The notes under the pieces: model-generated
Seen by the model: only the letters and a program-made list of their open reading frames with translations
What the model was told of the DNA's origin: nothing
Databases searched by the model: none
Made by a program: the position numbers and the translations under genes
Assembly: GCA_018715105.1 (NCBI GenBank)
Contig: DVMG01000080.1
Span: forward strand, 1 to 6,367
Direction of reading: 5' to 3'
Length of the DNA stretch: 6,367 nucleotides
DNA from: Candidatus Ventricola intestinavium
GTDB lineage: Bacteria > Bacillota > Clostridia > Christensenellales > Aristaeellaceae
In this document: in pieces, positions 1 to 4,846 of the stretch
Layout: each line of letters opens with the position of its first letter
Position numbering within the stretch: the first letter of the stretch is position 1

Positions 1-1
1 T

Positions 2-691
2 GAGGGAAAGGCAAAGCAGGTCTTTGCAACGGATGATCCCACCCTGGCGGTGATTCACTATAAGGATGACGCCACCGCGTTTAACGGCCTGAAGAAGGGC
101 ACGATCGTGGGAAAGGGCGTTGTCAACAACCTGGTGAGCAACCATCTGTTTAACATGCTGGAGAAAAACGGCATCGAAACCCATCTTGTGCAGCAGCTCA
201 ACGAGCGCGACAGCCTGGTGCGCCGTGTATCCATTGTGCCCATTGAGGTCATCGTGCGCAACATTGCGGCGGGCAGCCTTTCCAAGCGGCTGGGCCTGCC
301 GGAGGGCACAAAGCTGGCCAGCACGGTGCTTGAATACTGCTATAAGAGCGATGAGCTGGGCGACCCGATGATCAACGATTATCATATCGCCGCGATCCAC
401 CTGGCCACGGAGGAAGAGATGAAGACCATCTCTTCCATGGCGCTGCGCGTCAATGAGCTGCTCACCGCCTATCTCAAAGAGCTGGGCATTGAGCTGATTG
501 ATTTCAAGCTGGAATTCGGCCGCTTTGAGGGCCGCATCGTGCTGGCGGATGAGATTTCGCCGGATACCTGCCGTTTTTGGGACAGCAAGACGGGCGAGAA
601 GCTCGATAAGGACCGTTTCCGCCGGGATCTGGGCGATGTGGAGGACGCCTATCAGGAGATCCTGCGCCGCCTGATGGGAGGAAACGACTGA
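2..691 (+). CDS. purC: Phosphoribosylaminoimidazole-succinocarboxamide synthase (SAICAR synthetase), 5'-truncated
   Basis: This enzyme joins aspartate to CAIR with ATP to form SAICAR in cytosolic de novo purine synthesis. The reading frame is open from base 2, beginning EGKAKQVFATDD, which is the usual PurC N-terminal motif, so the true start lies a few codons upstream; the GTG at 50 is an internal valine and not the start. Of the 229 visible residues, YKDDATAFNG (20-29) is the nucleotide-binding region, VPIEVIVRNIAAGS (79-92) is the first family signature, LIDFKLEFG (165-173) the second, and LADEISPDTCRFWD (181-194) the substrate-binding loop. The family is about 235-245 residues long, so only about 7-15 are missing. 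The stop codon overlaps the purB ATG by one base (TGATG), and purB performs the next reaction, so the two are probably translationally coupled. The assignment is secure. Confidence 0.97.
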   Translation, partial: EGKAKQVFATDDPTLAVIHYKDDATAFNGLKKGTIVGKGVVNNLVSNHLFNMLEKNGIETHLVQQLNERDSLVRRVSIVPIEVIVRNIAAGSLSKRLGLPEGTKLASTVLEYCYKSDELGDPMINDYHIAAIHLATEEEMKTISSMALRVNELLTAYLKELGIELIDFKLEFGRFEGRIVLADEISPDTCRFWDSKTGEKLDKDRFRRDLGDVEDAYQEILRRLMGGND

Positions 692-1986
692 TGATCGACC
701 GCTATACCCGCCCGGAGATGGCCGCGCTGTGGACCAAGCAAAAGAAGTTTGAAACCTGGCTTGAGGTGGAGCTCAACGCCACGGATGCCTGGGTGAAGCT
801 GGGCAAGGTGCCCGCTGAGGCGGCGGAGGCCATGCGCAAAAACGCCCGCTTTACCGTGGAGCGCATTGAAGAGATTGAAGAATCCACCCGGCACGATGTG
901 GTCGCCTTTACGCGCTGCGTGGCCGAGAGCCTGGGGGAGGAATCCAAATACCTGCACTTTGGCCTGACCAGCACGGACGTGGTCGATACCGCGCTTTCAA
1001 GCATTGTTTCCCAGGCGTGTGACATCCTGGAAGCGGATATGCGCCGGCTCATCGATGTGCTGGCCAGACAGGCTGTTCAATACAAAATGACGCCCTGCAT
1101 GGGGCGCACGCACGGCGTGCACGCCGAGCCGACCACCCTGGGCCTCAAGTTTGCCCTGTGGTATGCCGAGATGCAGCGCAACATGGAGCGCATGGAGCAT
1201 GCGCACAAAATCACGCGCGTGGGCAAAATTTCCGGCGCGGTGGGGACATACGCCAACGTTGACCCGTTTGTGGAGCAGTATGTCTGCGAAAAGATGGGGC
1301 TGGAGGCCTCGCCCATCAGCACCCAGGTTCTCCAGCGCGACCGCTATGCCGAGCTGCTCTCCACAATCGCCATCATCGGTTCCTGCCTGGAAAAATATGC
1401 CACGGAGGTGCGCGGCCTGCAAAAGACGGAACTGCGCGAAGTGGAAGAGCCGTTCCGCGCAGGGCAGAAGGGTTCCTCCGCCATGCCGCATAAGCGCAAC
1501 CCGATCAACTGCGAAAAGGTCTGCGGGCTGTCGCGCGTGCTGCGCGGGTATGCGCTGGCGGCGATGGAGGATGTGGCGCTGTGGCATGAGCGCGACATCA
1601 GCCACTCTTCCGTCGAGCGCATCATTCTGCCGGATGCCACGCAGCTGCTTGACTACATGCTCACGCTGATGACACGCATCTTGGGCGACCTGTTTGTCTA
1701 TCCGGAGAACATGCTGCGCTCCATGAGCATGTCGTATGGCCTGACCAATTCGCAGCATGTGCTCCTGACCCTCATTGAAAAGGGCATGCTGCGCGAGACG
1801 GCGTATGACTGTGTGCAGCGCAACGCCATGCGCGCCTGGCAGGAGCAGCGTCCGTTCCGCGAGCTCATCGAGCAGGAGCCCGTTGTGCGCGAGCATCTGA
1901 CGCAGCAGGAGCTGGATGCCTGCTTTGATATCCGCTATCATTACAAACATGTCGAGGATATTTTCAAGCGGCTTGGGCTTGACTGA
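691..1986 (+). CDS. purB: Adenylosuccinate lyase
   Basis: This lyase acts twice in purine synthesis: it splits SAICAR to AICAR plus fumarate and adenylosuccinate to AMP plus fumarate. It is a cytosolic homotetramer of the fumarase/aspartase superfamily. The 431 residues match the usual length of the short bacterial form. Visible active-site residues are H68 (in STRHDVVAF), H89 (in YLHFGLTSTD), H141 (in GRTHGVHAEP), and the signature loop GSSAMPHKRNP (261-271) with S262/S263 and K268, then E275. By recall these fall at the same numbers as in the Bacillus subtilis enzyme. The ATG at 691 is preceded by GGGAGG (676-681) nine bases away and overlaps the purC stop. No catalytic residue is missing and I see nothing unusual in the protein. 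A hairpin terminator follows about 30 bases after the stop. Confidence 0.98.
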   Translation: MIDRYTRPEMAALWTKQKKFETWLEVELNATDAWVKLGKVPAEAAEAMRKNARFTVERIEEIEESTRHDVVAFTRCVAESLGEESKYLHFGLTSTDVVDTALSSIVSQACDILEADMRRLIDVLARQAVQYKMTPCMGRTHGVHAEPTTLGLKFALWYAEMQRNMERMEHAHKITRVGKISGAVGTYANVDPFVEQYVCEKMGLEASPISTQVLQRDRYAELLSTIAIIGSCLEKYATEVRGLQKTELREVEEPFRAGQKGSSAMPHKRNPINCEKVCGLSRVLRGYALAAMEDVALWHERDISHSSVERIILPDATQLLDYMLTLMTRILGDLFVYPENMLRSMSMSYGLTNSQHVLLTLIEKGMLRETAYDCVQRNAMRAWQEQRPFRELIEQEPVVREHLTQQELDACFDIRYHYKHVEDIFKRLGLD

Positions 1987-2014
1987 GCCGCCAGGGAGGG
2001 CGTAATACGATGGA

Positions 2015-2057
2015 AAGGGCCGCTCGGAAGCGCCCGCCGTGTTTCCGGGCGGCCTTT
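2015..2057 (+). terminator. Likely intrinsic terminator after purB
   Basis: The arms at 2015-2029 and 2043-2057 pair over 15 positions (two of them G-U) around a 13-base loop, starting 28 bases after the purB stop codon. The 3' arm runs into TTTGTG, so the T-tract is short; termination may be partial or helped by Rho. A shorter competing stem (CGCCCG at 2031-2036 with CGGGCG at 2046-2051) uses loop bases and part of the 3' arm. Confidence 0.7.
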
Positions 2058-2105
2058 GTGCGCGACGGAGGATCTCATCCGGCGGCAAAAAAGGCATTCT
2101 TGGGC

Positions 2106-2134
2106 TTGCCTGGCACGGCATTTTCATTTATAAT
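2106..2134 (+). promoter_or_regulatory. Sigma-A-type promoter for the regulator-like gene at 2188
   Basis: TTGCCT (2106-2111, four of six consensus bases) and a perfect TATAAT (2129-2134) are separated by 17 bases. The region from about 2120 to 2156 is clearly richer in A and T than its surroundings. Transcription would start near 2141, about 45 bases before the ATG at 2188, giving a leader that contains the inverted repeat at 2155-2170. It lies after the purB terminator, so the downstream gene appears to be an independent unit. Confidence 0.75.
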
Positions 2135-2154
2135 GATAGTCGAGCTATTTTGTT

Positions 2155-2170
2155 ATTCCACAAGTGGAAT
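2155..2170. promoter_or_regulatory. 16-bp inverted repeat between promoter and start codon, possible operator
   Basis: ATTCCAC-AA-GTGGAAT is a perfect 7-bp inverted repeat about 20 bases downstream of the -10 hexamer, so within the transcribed leader at roughly +15 to +30. Its compact dyad shape suits a dimeric repressor acting as a roadblock. As RNA it could instead form a 6-bp stem with a CAAG tetraloop just before the ribosome binding site at 2179-2183. I do not recognise the sequence as the operator of a named regulator. Confidence 0.45.
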
Positions 2171-2187
2171 TCATTCATGGAGGCGCC

Positions 2188-2991
2188 ATGTATAGATTGC
2201 TGCTGGTTTCCGATCGGGAGGAAATCCGTGCGCTGTACGCGCGATATACCGAGTGGGAAACGCTGGGCTTTGAACATCCGACCATTGCGTCGAGTGCGCA
2301 GGAGGGCATCGAGCTGCTCTCAAAAGGCAGGTTTGATGCGGTGTCGTCGCTTTTGTCGGTGGGAGAGGGAAAACGGTTTTTTTCCTATCTGTCCCGCAGG
2401 CCGGAGCTGCTGGGTATGGAAACAGCTCGCGATGAAGAGCGTTTGAGGCGGGAGATCAGCAGCGCGCGGCGCACGCTGTCCTCCCGGGATGCCCGATGCC
2501 AGGAAAAGCAGGTGGATGACCTGACCCGCGCCATGCAGGGGGAATTTTTCTGCGATTTGCTGCGGGGAGAAGCCTACGATCCCCCCACGATGGACGAGCG
2601 GGTGCGTTCGCTGAAAATGGTGGGATTCAGCCCCGCAAATCCGGTGGCGACAGCCTCCTTCCGGTTGCCCCAGGGAGATTATTTCCTGGCGGAGGTCTGG
2701 CGCTATGGCCGGGACAGGCTTGAAAATGCGCTGAAAAACATCTTCGAAAACGGCGAAGAGGACATGGCTTTTGTATTGCTGGTCATCAATCCCCACCATA
2801 TGCGGCTGATCGCGCTGCCGCGCAGGGAGATGACGCGTGAGCAGGTGTATGAGCGGATGATCACCCACCTGACCCGCTGCCAGATGATTTTGGAAGAATA
2901 TTTTGAGCTGACGCTCAACATCAAGCGCGTTGTGCCTTACGACAGCCTTTATGCATTGGGGCGGGAAAATGCGCTGAGAACGGCGCACTGA
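2188..2991 (+). CDS. Orphan YesN-like response-regulator relative with degenerate receiver and no DNA-binding domain
   Basis: The 267-residue product starts MYRLLLVSDREEIRALY, close to the opening of YesN-type AraC-family response regulators (MYRLLIVDDE...), and TEWETLGFE (21-29) fits the usual WxxLGFE segment. The receiver is degenerate: the first acidic-pocket residue is S8, only D9 remains, and the position of the phosphorylated aspartate is L55 (in FDAVSSLLS, 49-57). The rest of the receiver, with its conserved lysine, seems absent; a charged, probably helical stretch (about 78-118) follows. Residues 119-250 resemble the poorly described central region of YesN proteins (FFCDLLRGE, WRYGRDRLENALKNIF). 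The protein ends at 267 where the HTH would begin, and a terminator follows eight bases later, so no remnant lies downstream. The ATG at 2188 has GGAGG (2179-2183) four bases away; GTG 2164 lies in the inverted repeat and is less likely. It is soluble, with no signal peptide. Homology is inferred by eye; the function is unknown. Confidence 0.7.
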   Translation: MYRLLLVSDREEIRALYARYTEWETLGFEHPTIASSAQEGIELLSKGRFDAVSSLLSVGEGKRFFSYLSRRPELLGMETARDEERLRREISSARRTLSSRDARCQEKQVDDLTRAMQGEFFCDLLRGEAYDPPTMDERVRSLKMVGFSPANPVATASFRLPQGDYFLAEVWRYGRDRLENALKNIFENGEEDMAFVLLVINPHHMRLIALPRREMTREQVYERMITHLTRCQMILEEYFELTLNIKRVVPYDSLYALGRENALRTAH

Positions 2992-2998
2992 CGCCCCT

Positions 2999-3020
2999 GC
3001 CCGCCTGTGGGGCGGGCTTT
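2999..3020 (+). terminator. GC-rich hairpin terminator after the regulator-like gene
   Basis: GCCCGCC (2999-3005) pairs perfectly with GGCGGGC (3011-3017) around a five-base loop, followed by TTT and then GAG. It begins eight bases after the stop codon. The stem is strong but the T-run is only three bases, so termination may be incomplete. Confidence 0.65.
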
Positions 3021-3043
3021 GAGAGGAACGGCGCGCGGCCTGG

Positions 3044-3075
3044 CGCTGCAAGGCTGCTTGAGCATCTTTGCAGTG
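3044..3075 (+). other. Long imperfect stem-loop in the non-coding stretch
   Basis: CGCTGCAAGG (3044-3053) pairs with CTTTGCAGTG (3066-3075) over ten positions including two G-U pairs; after one C-T mismatch, TGC (3055-3057) pairs with GCA (3062-3064) around a TTGA tetraloop. No T-run follows, so it is not an intrinsic terminator. It may be a structural element of an RNA, or a chance fold in GC-rich sequence. Confidence 0.4.
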
Positions 3076-3168
3076 AAAATCAACCGCCTTTTTGTGGCCG
3101 CGCACGGCTGGAAAAGGAGCAGGGAAGCGGCCTGCAGCCGCGCCTGCGCCGCGCATGCCGCTCTGCGG

Positions 3169-3200
3169 ATTGACGTGAATTGACGTGGATTGGGTGGATT
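3169..3200 (+). repeat. Short degenerate tandem repeat, about 10-bp unit
   Basis: ATTGACGTGA (3169-3178), ATTGACGTGG (3179-3188) and ATTGGGTGG (3189-3197) follow head to tail, and ATTGGAAGG (3198-3206) starts like a fourth, further diverged unit. The first two differ only at the last base. A 10-bp period equals about one helical turn, so adjacent copies would present the same face to a protein. The repeated TTGACG resembles a -35 hexamer but no -10 lies at the right distance. Confidence 0.55.
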
Positions 3201-3266
3201 GGAAGGAAGGAACTGCGGTTCCCTCCCGCATCCCCGAAGGGTTTTTCTGACTTTATGGAGGATTGG

Positions 3267-3293
3267 AAGCCGCGGATTTCTGCGGCTTTTTTT
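3267..3293 (+). terminator. Strong intrinsic terminator upstream of yqfC
   Basis: AAGCCGCGG (3267-3275) pairs with CTGCGGCTT (3280-3288) over nine positions (one G-U) around an ATTT tetraloop, and the T-run at 3287-3293 is seven bases long. This is the most typical intrinsic terminator in the window. No gene immediately precedes it: the nearest stop codon is about 275 bases upstream and already has its own terminator. It insulates yqfC from upstream transcription, so yqfC needs a promoter in the 60 bases after it or depends on controlled readthrough. Confidence 0.85.
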
Positions 3294-3321
3294 GTGCCTG
3301 CCCGCATACGCTTTCAAGCAG

Positions 3322-3338
3322 GGCGCGCTCTGCGCGCC
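3322..3338 (+). promoter_or_regulatory. GC-rich hairpin abutting the yqfC ribosome binding site
   Basis: GGCGCGC (3322-3328) and GCGCGCC (3332-3338) form a perfect 7-bp stem with a TCT loop, ending two bases before GGAGGG (3341-3346). It leaves the ribosome binding site free but directly stacked on the stem, so it might protect the 5' end of the mRNA or modulate initiation. The pairing is seen; any role is inferred. Confidence 0.35.
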
Positions 3339-3353
3339 GGGGAGGGATGCGGC

Positions 3354-3632
3354 ATGCGGGGAAAAAATCGGGCTCGACGGCTGATCCTGTCTTCCGGTCT
3401 GCCGGAGGACGCGCTTTGCGACCGCGCGCGTGTGACCATGACCGGGCAAAGCGCCGTGCTCATCGAGGGGCAGCACGGCGTGGTCGAGCTGGCCTCCGGA
3501 CAGATCCGGCTCAAGACGGGCAGCGGGATCCTCACCGTGATGGGGGAAAAGCTCAGGCTTCAGGAGCTCTCTCTTGATGCGGCCATGATTGCGGGCGAGA
3601 AGATTGTGACGGTATCCTACGGCAGGCCATAG
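3354..3632 (+). CDS. yqfC: Sporulation protein YqfC (YabP/YqfC family)
   Basis: The small 92-residue protein matches the usual YqfC length (about 90-95) and layout: a basic N-terminus (MRGKNRARR), then LPEDAL (16-21), a predicted beta-rich body with RVTMTGQSAVLIEGQHGVVEL (26-46) and GQIRLKTGSGILTVMGEKL (49-67), and an end rich in small residues (LDAAMIAGEKIVTVSY). This is the shape of the YabP/YqfC family of sporulation proteins. In Bacillus subtilis the gene is expressed under the mother-cell factor sigma-E and lies next to yqfD, as here; the biochemical role is not established. The ATG at 3354 is chosen because GGAGGG (3341-3346) lies seven bases before it; the open frame extends upstream through the terminator at 3267-3293, which argues against an earlier start. 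yqfD begins 22 bases after the stop codon. Confidence 0.88.
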   Translation: MRGKNRARRLILSSGLPEDALCDRARVTMTGQSAVLIEGQHGVVELASGQIRLKTGSGILTVMGEKLRLQELSLDAAMIAGEKIVTVSYGRP

Positions 3633-3653
3633 GCAGAGCTCGGGGGGCGGATT

Positions 3654-4790
3654 ATGCTGGATGTAACGCTGGAGATCGAGGGCCTCAATCTGGAGCGGCT
3701 GCTGCGCACAGCTTCAACCGCCGGCTTTGTGCTGGAAGATGTTCAGCGCGAAGATGTCCGCTCCGTGCGCGTGCGCCTGCCCGTGTGGGAGAGAAAACGC
3801 ATGCTTGCGCTGTGCGAACGATACGGCTGGCAGGCGCGGGAGATCCATGCCGCCATGCCGGTGAAAGCGATGCGCTTTGCCGCGCGGCGCCTGATGCTGG
3901 GGGCCGGCATGATGCTGTTTGTGCTGCTGATGTATGGTTCTTCCCGGATGGTATGGGCGGTTACGGTGGAAAATGCCGGGGAAAATGTGGCGGAGGTTCA
4001 CCGCTTTTTGGAGGAACAGGGGGTGCGGCCAGGGCGCCTCAAGGCGGCTTTTTCCACCGATGCGCTGCGTGAAGGGCTGACCCTTCGCCTGCCCGGCCTT
4101 TCCCATGTGGCCGTGCGGTATGATGGGAGCACGCTGGTTGTCTCCTGTCAGGGGGCGCGAGAAGGGGAAAAGACGGATATCCCGGGAGAGGCCAGTGACA
4201 TTGTGGCCTTGCAGCCCGGCATCGTCACGCGGATCACCGTGCGCAGCGGCACGCCGGCGGTGGAGGTGGGGCAGGCCGTGCGCAAGGGACAGGTGCTCAT
4301 CCGCGGAGAGGAACGCGCCGAAGGAGGAACCGTGCGCAGGGTCCAGGCGCAGGGGGAGGTTCTCGCGCGCGTATATGCGCAGGGAGAGGCGCGCGTCAGC
4401 CTGATGCAGCAGCGCACGGTGGAAACCGGCCGAACACAGACCCGGGTGACGATCGAAAGCCCGTGGCATACGCGCGTGGTGAAAGACGCCGCGGGATTTG
4501 AATCACAGGATGTGAGCGTTGAAAGGCAAGACGTCGTTGGCCTGTATCTTCCGCTGTGGCGCAGGATTGAGACATTTGCCGAGACGGTCATCCTGTCCGA
4601 ACGCCGCAGCAGGACGGACGCGGCCAGCCAGGCACAGGGCGCGGCAGAAAAAATTGCCAAATTAAACTGCCCATCCGGCGTCGAAATCCTTGACAAATGG
4701 GTAGATTATAGTATGATAGATGATGAGTTCGTATATGCGACGGTTGTGCTTGAATATGAGGCCGGCATCGCGGGCCGCATATCGCCATAG
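3654..4790 (+). CDS. yqfD: Sporulation membrane protein YqfD
   Basis: The 378-residue protein has the YqfD layout. A cytoplasmic N-terminal part (1-78, including LNLERLLRTASTAGFVLEDV and a basic RFAARR stretch at 74-79) precedes a single membrane helix at about 80-96 (LMLGAGMMLFVLLMYGS), and the remaining ~280 residues would lie outside the mother-cell membrane. Within these, GIVTRITVRSGTPAVEVGQ (189-207) and VRKGQVLIRG (209-218) resemble the beta-hairpin of biotinyl/lipoyl or HlyD-like domains. YqfD is a conserved sporulation protein, in Bacillus subtilis in an operon with yqfC; its molecular action is unknown. The ATG at 3654 has only a G-rich sequence (CGGGGGGCGG) upstream, so initiation may rely on coupling to yqfC. 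The last ~60 codons switch to A/T-rich codon choices (TTA, CCA, GTA, AGT, ATA) around the promoter-like site at 4690-4717. Confidence 0.9.
   Translation: MLDVTLEIEGLNLERLLRTASTAGFVLEDVQREDVRSVRVRLPVWERKRMLALCERYGWQAREIHAAMPVKAMRFAARRLMLGAGMMLFVLLMYGSSRMVWAVTVENAGENVAEVHRFLEEQGVRPGRLKAAFSTDALREGLTLRLPGLSHVAVRYDGSTLVVSCQGAREGEKTDIPGEASDIVALQPGIVTRITVRSGTPAVEVGQAVRKGQVLIRGEERAEGGTVRRVQAQGEVLARVYAQGEARVSLMQQRTVETGRTQTRVTIESPWHTRVVKDAAGFESQDVSVERQDVVGLYLPLWRRIETFAETVILSERRSRTDAASQAQGAAEKIAKLNCPSGVEILDKWVDYSMIDDEFVYATVVLEYEAGIAGRISP
4690..4717 (+). promoter_or_regulatory. Near-consensus sigma-A promoter inside the 3' end of yqfD, facing phoH
   Basis: A perfect TTGACA (4690-4695) and TATGAT (4712-4717, five of six consensus bases) are 16 bases apart. 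An A/T-rich patch at about 4648-4667 (AAAAAATTGCCAAATTAAAC) sits upstream in the place of an UP element. Predicted transcription would start near 4724, about 120 bases before the phoH start. The surrounding codons depart from the gene's GC-rich usage, as expected if the DNA is kept for a second purpose. It would uncouple phoH and pgpH from sporulation-specific expression of yqfC and yqfD. Confidence 0.6.
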
Positions 4791-4846
4791 CCGGCGCGCC
4801 TTGACGGATGCATCTCTACTGATGGATATACGGGAGGTCTGCTCAT

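Larger units (their letters stand above)
2992..3353 (+). other. 362-bp stretch without a convincing gene
   Basis: No frame here has both a plausible start with ribosome binding site and recognisable protein content; the long open frames on the minus strand are GC-driven shadows with arginine/alanine/proline-rich products. The stretch holds, in order, the terminator of the preceding gene, a long imperfect hairpin at 3044-3075, GC-rich self-complementary sequence (for example GCGGC-CTGCA-GCCGC at 3127-3141), a short tandem 10-bp repeat from 3169, a hairpin at 3205-3226, a strong terminator at 3267-3293, and a hairpin that abuts the yqfC ribosome binding site. A terminator with no gene in front of it suggests either a small RNA, a regulated leader, or readthrough control. 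I could not match it to a known riboswitch family. Confidence 0.5.

Noticed and set aside
50..691. purC starting at the GTG at base 50
   Set aside because: The frame stays open to base 2 and the upstream residues EGKAKQVFATDD are the standard PurC N-terminus, so the gene is cut by the window edge.
997..2127. A 376-codon open frame on the minus strand across purB
   Set aside because: It is antisense to a fully recognised conserved enzyme, and its histidine/arginine/glutamine-rich product is typical of a shadow frame in GC-rich coding DNA.
2164..2187. GTG at 2164 as start of the regulator-like gene
   Set aside because: It lies inside the inverted repeat, has no ribosome binding site, and family members begin at the MYRLLLV that corresponds to ATG 2188.
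2010..2195. A 61-codon open frame starting at ATG 2010 with GGAGGG upstream
   Set aside because: It runs through the purB terminator, the promoter and the leader of the next gene, and its arginine/alanine-rich product resembles nothing I know.
3170..3208. Promoter using the TTGACG in the tandem repeat as a -35
   Set aside because: At 16-18 bases from either copy there is only GGTGGA or AAGGAA-like sequence, with no acceptable -10 hexamer.
3201..3246. T-box riboswitch
   Set aside because: AGGAAGGAACTGCG (3205-3218 region) resembles the T-box consensus AGNGTGGNACCGCG at many positions, and a short CCC-GAA-GGG-T5 follows, but the key TGG that pairs with the tRNA end reads AGG, no stem I motifs are visible upstream, and no aminoacylation or amino acid gene follows.
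3180..3353. N-terminal extension of yqfC upstream of ATG 3354, including ATG 3255
   Set aside because: The extension would be encoded across a strong terminator, shows no family similarity, and the 92-residue product from ATG 3354 already has the usual YqfC length and a good ribosome binding site.
4801..4830. Second promoter directly before phoH (TTGACG at 4801-4806)
   Set aside because: The best -10 candidate, GATATA at 4825-4830, matches only three of six bases and would start transcription at or past the ribosome binding site.
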